Below, piece after piece: positions 46,401 to 52,209 of a stretch of DNA of 64,000 nt; position 1 is the stretch's first letter, and the number at the start of each line of letters is the position of its first letter. The translations under genes were made by a program, and so were the position numbers. Source of the DNA: Paraescarpia echinospica (taxonomy: Eukaryota > Annelida > Polychaeta > Sabellida > Siboglinidae); assembly GCA_020002185.1 (NCBI GenBank), contig CM034534.1, forward strand, positions 37,617,882 to 37,681,881, in the 5' to 3' direction. The notes under the pieces were generated by a model. That model saw only the letters and a program-made list of their open reading frames with translations. It was not told where the DNA came from and ran no database searches.

Positions 46401-49400
46401 GAGGTCATCAGATTCGCAGTGAAGATGTCCGTGGACTATCTTGAGCGGAACCCAAAGGGACTAATTGTAGTAGGGTCATACACCATAGGGAAAGAACGAC
46501 TCTTTCTTGGTGCGTAAAACCTCTATATCGGTTTATACAGTATACAACAAATTGGATAAAAACAATAATATAATATAAATTATTAATACATTATTTACAC
46601 TAGGCAAGACCAAACAAGTTTGATTGTCTTTAATAAACAATTATAAATAATTTCATCTCTGCATTCCTAAAACTAGATTGATGCTTAATATATGCTGTAT
46701 GTTGAGACATATTTAATAAAAAGGTATTCTGAGAAAATTTGGTGTGGAAAGTTGCTCTGTCTTACTGTGTTATTCTGAACACCTAAAAGAGCCAACTAGT
46801 TTGCCTACAAAATTCCATGTGAAGCTGACGGAAACATGCTGGATGGACAAAGGAACACACACCCACCCTTTTTATCACATTCATTACATCTTTTAGATGC
46901 AAAGAAGATGGACTATACTGGTAATTAAACAACATGACAAGAAACACATATTTTTGGCATGATGACCTTTGACCCAGATTGATGACCTTTGATCTTTGTT
47001 TTCCCAGCCATTGCCGAAGCTGTTAACTGTCACATCTGTGTGACAAGTGAAAAGAAGACCATCTTGCTGTGTCTTGAAGACAGCTCAATCACAAAGCGAT
47101 TGACATTGAAGAATCATGATGCCAGAGTTCATGTCCTGCCAATGTCCAAGTTGACCTATAATGTAAGTGAAATCTTTGCAGGTCAGCTGAACTTCTTGCT
47201 TCTCAAGGCCGTTTACATGAGTGATGTACCCCAAGTTTATCGTGTGATTCCATATTGCACAATCAGATAACACATGATAACGTGTGTGCATGTCAATGTG
47301 AATAACTAGTCATGAGTGCAAAGGATTTCAAGGACTTAAATCCCAGCACAAAAGTTACTCTAGTGATCTTATGAATTTGATTGATATGATATAATCGGTG
47401 CAGTTAACAGTTATTGTATGGGCACACCTTGACACTGGCGTAATTGATTTTGGAGTTTTCATCCTAAACTATTCTTCCACATGGCACAAGAAGATTTATA
47501 GGCACAAAAAGATTCATTGTTAGTTGACAATGCAAAACAATTGTCCTCCAATGACTGAACCTGATCAACTTAATTGTAGTATAATCAAAAATAGATAAGC
47601 GAGCGAAAAATGAACAACTCAGCACACATCCAAAACATGAAATTCTACGGTCGCTAGCACCCTCACGGATCGTCCTGTCCCGACGATCTTGGTATCATTT
47701 GAAAGGATGCACTTTTGTTATTCTAGCATCATCAAGATTTCCCGGTAACCGTTTAAAGAACACCGATAAACGGATCTACAATCACGCCGTTTTCGGTGTT
47801 CTGTACGGTTCCGAACGATGTTGGCGGCGGGTATTCAGTACACTAATGTTCCGATTGCGGCGCTGTTTTCCTCTTTTGCATAGGTTCAGACGTGCACTTC
47901 ACCATTTCTTGATTTCATGTTATAAGCACCACCACTTTTAAACTGCGGCAAAATTTATGTGCTTTGATCGCAGCAAAACATATCTATTTCGGCATTACGT
48001 CACAATAATGTACGCCACCCAACGGGTCTAAATTCGTTGCGTTGTTTGGTTGATATACGTGATTGTGACGTCACGCCTACTTCGCGTATGTCATTTTAGG
48101 AGCCGTTTGAAAGTGGGTGTAGCTTATACCATGAAATCAGATAGTGGTGCCTCAATCGGTAGATTGGTGAACTGTGTCGACGAAACAAGATCGTTTGCAG
48201 TGTCAAAGACACCGGAACGGGCCCGGTTGTAGGTCCATTTTTTTTAATCTTAGGAATGATTATCAGGAAACCATTTATATGTTTGAATAGCAGAAAGCTT
48301 AAACTTTCAAACGACATCAATATTGTTGGGATCCGACGAACCGTAATGGTACTAGCAGTCGTTCAAAAGGCGATTTTGGAACGTGTTTGACAGTTGTTCA
48401 TTTTTTGCTCGCTTATCTATTTTTGGTATAATATGTGTCATATATGCAGGGGTTGTATGGTTGTTGAAAGGACTGTGGTTGTTGCATGGAGTGTGGTTGT
48501 TGTTGCAGGTACTGTGTGGTTGTTGCAGGTACTGTGTGGTTGTTATTGCAGGGTGTGTGTGGTTGTTGTTGCAAGGTCTGGGTGGTTGTTGTTGCAGGGT
48601 CTGGTGGTTGTTGCTGCATGGACTGTGTGGTTGTTGTTGCAGGGACTGCGTGGTTTTTGTTGCAGTGTTTGTGTGGTTGTTGTTGCAGTGTCTGTATGGT
48701 TGTTGCAGGGACTGTGTGGTTGTTGTTGCAGGGTCTGTGTGATTACCTTGACTTGGTCCAGTCAGTGTTTGACAGCATCCTTGCCTTCCAACCGACTGGC
48801 TGGACCCACAGCAAGACAACACCGAGTCTACAGAACCTCAAACCCAAGATTCACCGGCGCGACCTCACGCTGTACGGTGAGTGACGGTCTACATTCTATA
48901 TGAACTTATATTGAAAACAATATATTTCTGTGTGCACATGCTAAAAATAGACTTCGTGTAAAAGTGTATCCTCGCAATTACCACTTTTAAAGTATACTGA
49001 ACTTCTTTTAGGAATGAGTAGGGTGGGGGGGTCGTTTTGAACAAATGATCTGAAAAAGGGATAATGGCACAAAAAGTTTGAGAATCACGGGTCTACAGTA
49101 ATGTGTCTCATGTAAAGAGATGTCACCTTCTGTGCCTGTTTTGTATGTTGTTTGTCTTTTGTGTTTCACACCCTCCTCCTGTGATGTCCCTCTGTGTTTT
49201 AGGCTTACCCTACAGTGAACATAGCAGCTACCTGGAAATGAAGCGTTTTGTTCAGTTTCTTGGGCCCGACAAGATCATCCCGACAGTGAACAACGGGAAC
49301 CCGACCAACAGGAATAAGATGGAGAGACTGTTCCAGAGTTGGCGCACCGAGAAACGACAGGATCTCCCACCAGAAGGCAGCAGTCTCAGACAGACAGGAC

Positions 49401-49420
49401 TCGGTGCCTGGCTGAAGTGA
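19357..49420 (+). CDS. DCLRE1A: DNA cross-link repair 1A nuclease (SNM1A), complete gene, 11 coding exons
   Basis: 5'-3' exonuclease of the metallo-beta-lactamase/beta-CASP family that acts in interstrand cross-link repair in the nucleus. Exons: 19357-19470, 31355-31631, 32045-32179, 32647-33540, 35561-35694, 40578-40696, 43969-44106, 46364-46509, 47008-47162, 48732-48876, 49203-49420. They total 2475 nt, 824 aa (human 1040), all phases consistent. Features: N-terminal DDEIWSY motif; UBZ4 finger C99-x2-C102...H117-x3-C121; acidic low-complexity middle; PCNA-interaction box QKSIDAFF at 379-386; metallo-beta-lactamase motif H497-x-H499-x-D501-H502, H558 (HCPG), D580 (TGDFR); beta-CASP D602 (LDTTY), H694 (VHVLPM) and H759 (YSEHSS). 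The usual Asp before ANHCPG is Ser here. Exon 4 has a GC donor. Exons 5 and 10 are preceded by acceptor-duplicating arrays. Confidence 0.95.
19985..20510 (+). mobile_element. LINE reverse-transcriptase C-terminal fragment
   Basis: The plus strand reads [23 protein letters not shown] text, then [19 protein letters not shown] and, after a frameshift near 20395, [20 protein letters not shown]. This is the C-terminal tail of a CR1/jockey-type LINE different from the copy at 10690. 5'-truncated, in DCLRE1A intron 1. Confidence 0.8.
20949..24070 (-). mobile_element. LINE-derived composite repeat, copy 1
   Basis: Shares both boundaries with copies at 35870-40205 and 49834-57520: a left module TAGTCCTTTGGCCGAAGGTC...ATTGCCATCACTCTG, and a right module ending GGTCAGCCGGGGTCACAT...CAGGGCC. 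Internally the minus strand shows reverse-transcriptase remnants: [21 protein letters not shown] at about 22290-22350 and [13 protein letters not shown] at about 21700-21740. These are separated by a LINE insertion (21844-22269). Several internal blocks recur in all three copies (ATTTGATTGAATCATTCTAAG, GTAATTGGTCACTG). Confidence 0.75.
21844..22269 (-). mobile_element. CR1/L2-like LINE 3' end with target duplication
   Basis: The minus strand encodes the LINE C-terminal stretch [15 protein letters not shown] and ends with a GGGCGCTATATAAGTAC-type tail and (TTTA)n. It is flanked by ATAATT on both sides (21838-21843, 22270-22275). Composite copy 2 shows the unoccupied site CCCTTATAATTATGACTA at about 36917-36934. 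5'-truncated, 426 bp. Confidence 0.8.
24260..24640. repeat. Dispersed repeat, copy 1 (partner at 37006-37310)
   Basis: Shares with 37006-37310 a series of blocks: GACTGTGGACGGGTCC, ATGTCATTGAAACTGC, CACCCGGATCACCTGGCCAG and AATTGTCACCTA. It lies just to the right of composite copy 1, while its partner lies inside composite copy 2. No open frame of note. Class unknown. Confidence 0.65.
25234..27083. mobile_element. hAT-like element, non-coding, 1850 bp
   Basis: Ends are CAGTGATTCCCCTGG and, inverted, CAGTGTTTCCCCTGG, both followed inward by GAGG-rich text (GGGCGAGGTGG; GCGAGGCGGG). Flanks are TAAATG on both sides (25228-25233, 27084-27089), a 6-bp match in place of the usual 8. No transposase frame remains. 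A foldback MITE is nested at 26230-26557. Confidence 0.7.
26230..26557. mobile_element. Foldback MITE, GGCACTTGT family, copy 2
   Basis: Left end GGCATTTGTGTTGAATCCGG; right end, inverted, GGCACTTGTATCGAATCCGG. The interior keeps CATTCAACATTATCC and GGCATATTTA as in copy 1 (16498-16910). A second right-hand terminus (GATTCGACACAAGTGCC, about 26607-26623) follows 66 bp downstream, suggesting a tandem end duplication. Confidence 0.75.
27640..28105 (+). repeat. Tandem duplication of about 255 bp with TA tracts
   Basis: Two direct copies, 27640-27840 and 27895-28105, share GTCATACTTATATTGTTATT, TGTGCATTCAGCCAT and CTTTTAGTTTATCTT. Each ends in a (TA)n run. No coding signal. In DCLRE1A intron 1. 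The following stretch to about 29190 has nothing recognisable. Confidence 0.8.
29612..30832 (+). repeat. 73-bp tandem repeat inside the Penelope element
   Basis: About 16-17 units (from length; units near 30185-30290 and 30620-30680 are shortened). The unit includes CAGTAAACTGTCAGAAGGAG and GGCCTGCCCTACAT. It derives from coding sequence: it reads [11 protein letters not shown], and the last unit runs in frame into [19 protein letters not shown], the region that normally precedes the endonuclease. 73 is not a multiple of 3, so the array breaks the frame. Confidence 0.9.
30867..31061 (+). pseudogene. Penelope GIY-YIG endonuclease domain
   Basis: Reads [20 protein letters not shown] then [10 protein letters not shown], the GIY-YIG nuclease characteristic of Penelope-like elements, including the CxxC segment before HYIGE. 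It ends in a stop (C then TAA at 31059-31061), and the normal C-terminal tail ([19 protein letters not shown]) follows in the same frame, so the stop is a nonsense mutation. Confidence 0.85.
31355..31631 (+). CDS. DCLRE1A: DCLRE1A exon 2 (UBZ4 finger)
   Basis: Residues 39-130. A basic N-terminal part ([16 protein letters not shown]) is followed by [20 protein letters not shown] and HVSDCL, the ubiquitin-binding UBZ4 finger with C99, C102, H117, C121. The acceptor is CCTTTTCAG; the donor CAAG/GTCAGT is phase 1. Confidence 0.95.
32045..32179 (+). CDS. DCLRE1A: DCLRE1A exon 3
   Basis: Residues 131-175: [20 protein letters not shown], matching the conserved segment that follows the UBZ finger in the family. 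The acceptor is CTCTTTCAG and the donor CACAG/GTAAGA; phase 1 at both ends. Confidence 0.94.
32647..33540 (+). CDS. DCLRE1A: DCLRE1A exon 4 (linker, PIP box)
   Basis: Residues 176-473, a poorly conserved Ser/Asp/Thr-rich linker. It has an acidic patch ([16 protein letters not shown]), the PCNA-interaction box Q379-KS-I382-DA-F385-F386 (33255-33278), and the domain-entry motif [10 protein letters not shown]. The acceptor is CATTTGTAG. The donor that fits phase and homology is CCAG/GCAAGT, a GC donor. Confidence 0.92.
33945..35560 (+). repeat. 56-bp minisatellite made of duplicated DCLRE1A exon 5 acceptors
   Basis: About 30 units (by length). Each is 18 nt of intron end (GTTCTGGGTGTGTTGTAG) followed by 38 nt of exon 5 (GCACTGCGTTCACTGTGG...AGCTATGGTGTT). 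Most distal units have GTACTGCATTC. Those nearest the exon have GCACTGCGTTC, as in the real exon. Some units near 34290-34340, 34700 and 35140 lack the CACTGTGGATGCG segment. The last acceptor (35559-35560) is followed by the true exon. Confidence 0.95.
35561..35694 (+). CDS. DCLRE1A: DCLRE1A exon 5 (HxHxDH metal site)
   Basis: Completes Gly474 and encodes [20 protein letters not shown] then [12 protein letters not shown], the metallo-beta-lactamase metal motif H497/H499/D501/H502, and IYCSQ. The donor is CAG/GTCAGC, phase 0. Only the last unit of the preceding array is followed by ATCTCCGAC, so this is the only acceptor leading straight into coding sequence. Confidence 0.96.
37006..37310. 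repeat. Dispersed repeat, copy 2 (partner at 24260-24640)
   Basis: Blocks shared with the partner: GATTGTGGACGGGTCC, ATGTCATTGAAACTGC, CACCCGGATCACCTGGCCAG, AATTGTCACCTAACCGCTA. Embedded in composite copy 2. Class unknown. Confidence 0.65.
37907..38542. mobile_element. hAT-type MITE, CAGGGCTGCCTACC ends
   Basis: Ends CAGGGCTGCCTACC and, inverted, CAGGGCTGCCTACCTGAC, flanked by ACTGTTG on both sides (37900-37906, 38543-38549). The left arm has ATTACGGATTTTCCGTAATC, a short internal palindrome. 636 bp with no transposase frame. hAT type is inferred from the CAGGG termini; the duplication reads 7 bp rather than 8. Confidence 0.8.
40578..40696 (+). CDS. DCLRE1A: DCLRE1A exon 6
   Basis: Residues 519-557, [20 protein letters not shown] then [13 protein letters not shown], ending within the His558 codon (CA/GTGAGT, phase 2). 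The acceptor is TTGTTTTAG. The residue before ANHCPG is Ser instead of the family's usual Asp. Confidence 0.95.
41190..43265 (+). pseudogene. hAT transposase pseudogene
   Basis: Pieces in order on the plus strand: [17 protein letters not shown] (41258-41310); [20 protein letters not shown] (41482-41541); [20 protein letters not shown] then [20 protein letters not shown] (41632-41760); [20 protein letters not shown] (about 42130-42190); and the C-terminal [20 protein letters not shown] and [12 protein letters not shown] (43085-43180). The order matches one hAT family whose proteins carry [11 protein letters not shown] and [11 protein letters not shown]. There are many frameshifts and stops and an insertion of about 220 bp at 41870-42090. 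In DCLRE1A intron 6. Confidence 0.85.
43318..43680 (+). repeat. Three tandem units of about 100-130 bp
   Basis: Three direct, diverged units share ATCTAGATCTGTGATT, GCCTGTCRTGCAA, AGATCAACAWGAACRTTATT and ATTTTGTG. Directly downstream of the hAT pseudogene; possibly its subterminal repeats (inference). Confidence 0.75.
43969..44106 (+). CDS. DCLRE1A: DCLRE1A exon 7
   Basis: Completes His558 and encodes [20 protein letters not shown] then [18 protein letters not shown] and LFLDT. It carries metal ligands H558 and D580 and the beta-CASP Asp602. The acceptor is ATTTTCAG and the donor ACGAC/GTAAGT, phase 2. Confidence 0.96.
44464..45016. repeat. 553-bp repeat, intron 7 copy
   Basis: From GATCTACAATCACGCCG to GACATCAATATTGT, almost identical to 47773-48325; I noticed one substitution (AGATAATGG against AGATAGTGG). 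It interrupts the CA-rich minisatellite, whose units continue on both sides (CCACCAAACACACACACC before, CACCCACCAAACACACAC after). Confidence 0.9.
45017..45425. repeat. 36-bp CA-rich minisatellite
   Basis: About 10 units of CTCACCAACCAAACACACAC plus ACCACATACATACACA, almost uniform. The long [12 protein letters not shown] frames are repeat artefacts. One unit (about 45233) contains a 5-bp slip (ACTAC). In DCLRE1A intron 7. Confidence 0.92.
45432..45995. mobile_element. MITE with about 100-bp inverted ends
   Basis: 45432-45540 and 45895-45995 are inverted copies: both read ATTTTTMAAAATATRCAAAT and GTTTTTGTCAATATCTCAGT and end near TACTGACAACAGCA. The left arm contains an extra 13 bp or so (ATTAACTACATGT). 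No coding signal. Confidence 0.75.
46364..46509 (+). CDS. DCLRE1A: DCLRE1A exon 8
   Basis: Completes Thr604 and encodes [20 protein letters not shown] then [16 protein letters not shown], the start of the beta-CASP region. The acceptor is TTTTTGTAG and the donor CTTG/GTGCGT, phase 1. Just upstream (46098-46215) is a short CA/GCACGC microsatellite. Confidence 0.95.
47008..47162 (+). CDS. DCLRE1A: DCLRE1A exon 9
   Basis: Completes Ala653 and encodes [20 protein letters not shown] through [14 protein letters not shown], with the conserved VHVLPM (His694). The acceptor is TTTTCCCAG; the donor AAT/GTAAGT is phase 0. A direct repeat GATGACCTTTGA occurs in the acceptor region. Confidence 0.94.
47586..48425. 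mobile_element. 840-bp MITE-like element with 7-bp target duplication
   Basis: Ends CAAAAATAGATAAGCGAGCG and, inverted, CAAAAATAGATAAGCGAGCA, continuing AAAAATGAACAACT in both. Flanked by GTATAAT (47579-47585 and 48426-48432). The central 47773-48325 is the near-identical partner of 44464-45016. No transposase motif. Class uncertain. Confidence 0.8.
48445..48731 (+). repeat. 23-bp minisatellite made of duplicated DCLRE1A exon 10 acceptors
   Basis: About 13 units of the form TGTGTGGTTGTTGTTGCAG followed by GGAC, GGTC or TGTC. The real acceptor is GGTTGTTGTTGCAG/GGTCTGTGTGATTAC, so the unit equals the intron end plus about 10 bases of exon 10. Unit lengths vary (18-23 bp). The long VWLLLQ frames are repeat artefacts. 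Confidence 0.9.
48732..48876 (+). CDS. DCLRE1A: DCLRE1A exon 10
   Basis: Encodes residues 705-752: [27 protein letters not shown] and HRRDLTLY, the conserved FQPTGWTHS segment of the family. The donor is TACG/GTGAGT, phase 1. Confidence 0.95.
49203..49420 (+). CDS. DCLRE1A: DCLRE1A exon 11 (last)
   Basis: Completes Gly753 and encodes [31 protein letters not shown] and a C-terminal extension ending QTGLGAWLK then TGA (49418-49420). H759 is the beta-CASP metal-site histidine. The acceptor is GTGTTTTAG. The QTGLGAWL ending resembles a degenerate PCNA-interaction box. Confidence 0.96.
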
Positions 49421-49646
49421 AAAATGTTGACATCAGAATACCTAACATGCTTGTAATTGCTTTATATTAATGGGGATCTATTATTTTCATTGATTAGTAG
49501 TTTTATATAATTAAAATATCCTATTTTTTTCAATTGTTCTATCTCAAAGTTCATCTAAGATACCAATTTTATACTTCATGTTCTAATCTTTATTGTTGTA
49601 GTACGTTTATCATCATAATTGTTATCAAACGTGGATTTGTTAGACC

Positions 49647-49652
49647 AATAAA
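49647..49652 (+). terminator. DCLRE1A polyadenylation signal
   Basis: AATAAA 227 bases after the stop codon, the nearest full match downstream. Confidence 0.55.
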
Positions 49653-50159
49653 TCATTTAGTGACAAAATATATTTCACTTTCAAATGGGATGATTTATTG
49701 GTCTGCTCTTTATTTCTGTACCACGATCTTTAAATGTGTCATAAAATTGGCAAATTAAAAAAATCACCAAATTATGTATTCTACAATAGGAAGACATGAG
49801 ATACAATAGCACCACATATTGTGTGGATATTATTTTTAGTCCTTTGGCCGAAGGTCCAACGGACTATTGCCATCACTCTGCGTCCGCTGTCTAACGTTCG
49901 CCGTTAGCTGCCGTATCTCAGAAACCGTTCAGCAACTTTTTCTCTAATTTTGCATAGACATCTTAGGGCACTGCCACTATGCATAAGAAATCTGTATTTG
50001 ATTGAATCATTTTATGGGCTCCGTAGGGCCTCCAAGGACCCCAAAACTGGTAAAAAAATGTAACATTTTTGCCTATTTTTTCAAAAACTGTTCGGCAACT
50101 TGTTCTCTAATTTTGCATATACATTTCATGTGGTAGTGTCACTGTACACAAGAAATCTG

Positions 50160-50815
50160 TATTTTATTTATTATAAAGCATTTATAGAGCGCCGTGTGTC
50201 CGGATGACAAATCTGCTCAAAGGGGCTGACAATCGTAGAGTATAAATAAAATACATTAAATGACCTAAAACATATTAAATAGAAAGGTAAACAAATATGA
50301 TTTAAAAGTAGCATATAAAAATTACATAAAATGTCAGTTAGATAAACCTGAATATAAATATATATATTTACAAGTGTATATGTTATACATGAATTAGCCG
50401 TTTAAATACTTAAAATAAATAATGTGCTTAAATTAAATAAATACTGGTACATATATGCTAATTAAAAAAAATTATAAATAACTGCAACCTAAGTACATAA
50501 CCGAATGTCAATATTGCACAAATGTCACTGATGCGGACTGCAAAGTTCTTTGAAGGCCTGTCGAAATAAGTGTGTCTTTAATAGTGATTTGAAAGTGGCA
50601 ACGCAGTTTGCATGCCTGACTGCATGAGGCAGGGCATTCCACAGGATCGGGCCAGCCACCGAGAAGGAACGACGGCCATAATGTTCAAGGTGATATCTCG
50701 GAACAGTCGGTAGACCTTGTTCGGCCGATCTAAGTGATCTGGTCGGCGTGTAGGATGTTACGAGTGATGAAATGTACGCATTGCCGAGATGGTGCACTGC
50801 ACGATATACCAGCAG
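50160..50815 (-). mobile_element. L2/CR1-like LINE 3' end
   Basis: The minus strand encodes the RT C-terminal tail: SLRSAEQGLPTVPRYHLEHY, GRRSFSVAGPILWNALP and TFKSLLKTHLFRQAF (50525-50797), then an untranslated tail with GGCGCTCTATAAATGC and AATAAA-rich end. 5'-truncated. Inserted in composite copy 3. Confidence 0.85.
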
Positions 50816-51624
50816 TACAATTTGCCTATTTTTTCAAAAACTCTAAGTAACTTTTTCTCTAATTTTGCATAGACATTTCATATGGTAGTGCCACTATACA
50901 CAAGAAATATGTATTTGATTCAATCATTCTAAGGGCTTCAAAGGTCCCCTAAAATGCTAAATTTGTTAACTAAATGGTCTACTGTAGCAGCAGATCTAGC
51001 AGGCTTGCAGTCCTTTTGTTCAACTAATCCCTTTTCTTATAACATCTGTCACACGTCACTGTGGCTGACTGGTTAAAGTGTGACTAATCTGTAATTGGTC
51101 ACTGGCAGAGGCTTGGGTCACTGTGGCTGGTAGTGGGAAGTATGACTAATCTGTAATTGTCACTGGCAGAGGCTTGGGTCAACAAACAGCACCTTGTACC
51201 ACAAACAGAGCACTATTCCCCTTCCCAAAACATCTGTCACATGCAGAGTCTGTGTTTTGTATGGATATATATTTTATGCAGTTGTTTTATATAAGCAGAA
51301 AGTTAATTGAAATTAGTTATTCTTAGCCCACAGAAAAGTAATTCCCGGTTTCTCATCGATGCATGTATTTAAAAATATGTGCCACAACATTTTATTTTCT
51401 ATTATAATTATTCCTCTAAATGCAAGACATGGTGGTGCAGTAAGTGAACAGTAAACCTGTAAAAAATTTATTTCCATCATAACCCTTAATGATCTGTAAC
51501 TATGATTCACCAAAAAACATTTGATTAATAATTACCTACAGGGTTGTTTGATTTATGCCGGGCAGAAACTGTTTCTGCAAAAAACATTTGATTAATAATT
51601 ACCTACAGGGTTGTTTGATTTATG

Positions 51625-51649
51625 CCGGGCAGAAACAGTTTCTGCCCGG
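51625..51649. repeat. 25-bp palindrome CCGGGCAGAAAC-A-GTTTCTGCCCGG
   Basis: Perfect inverted repeat of 12-bp arms around one base. Shorter relatives occur at 51561-51587 and 55797-55826, always after GGTTGTTTGATTTATG. Composite copy 1 lacks this block at the same point (about 22795), so it was inserted. The adjoining GATTAATAATTACCTACAGG is duplicated around it. Confidence 0.75.
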
Positions 51650-51759
51650 CAGAAACGGTGGACATTTAATTAGTGGGTCAAGTTCAAATACATCAGCACG
51701 TTTTTCACACCTGCATGGTAGTTTAGGCTCAGTAGTGTGCTGGCAGCTACTAAACCTAT

Positions 51760-52209
51760 TAGTACAGTTGGAAGGTATGCCCCCCATGCACCCAGTGGAT
51801 TTCTAAATGAAACTTACTTTTTTGCAACCCTGAAGGTGTCTAGTAAACAGATTTGGATGTTCACATTTCGAAATAATGTCCAAAGGGGTTCGTTTGGTGG
51901 CCATCTTGGATTTGAACCATTCATCGTACAAAGACAAATGAATCCACTTTTTCGTATAACTATGGCATGAGGAATCGCTTGAGATGGTTATTTTGACGAT
52001 TCAAACAGATTTATTTCTTCAAAATGCACATAATACCATATTTTCATGCCTGAAATCGAGTCAAATACTAAGTTAAGGATAGGTGATTGCGCATAAGCAC
52101 TGATTCAACATTATATGCCACTACTAGACAGAAAATGGGCTAATTATGAGTCCAAGAAGAAAGGAAATTACACGAAATCTACCCACTACGATCAGTATCT
52201 ACGTCTACG
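51760..52209. repeat. Left terminal inverted repeat of the 3.7-kb transposon
   Basis: Pairs with 54981-55458. Shared landmarks: GCAACCCTGAAGGTGTCTAG, TAAGGATAGGTGATTGCGCA, TAGATACTGATCGTAGTGGG (inverted). Divergence is a few percent by eye plus one deletion of about 44 bp. Confidence 0.88.

Noticed and set aside
48383..48903. Cys/Val/Trp/Leu-rich frames of 119-169 codons
   Set aside because: Translation of the 23-bp acceptor array; only its last bases before 48732 adjoin a real exon, which is in another frame.
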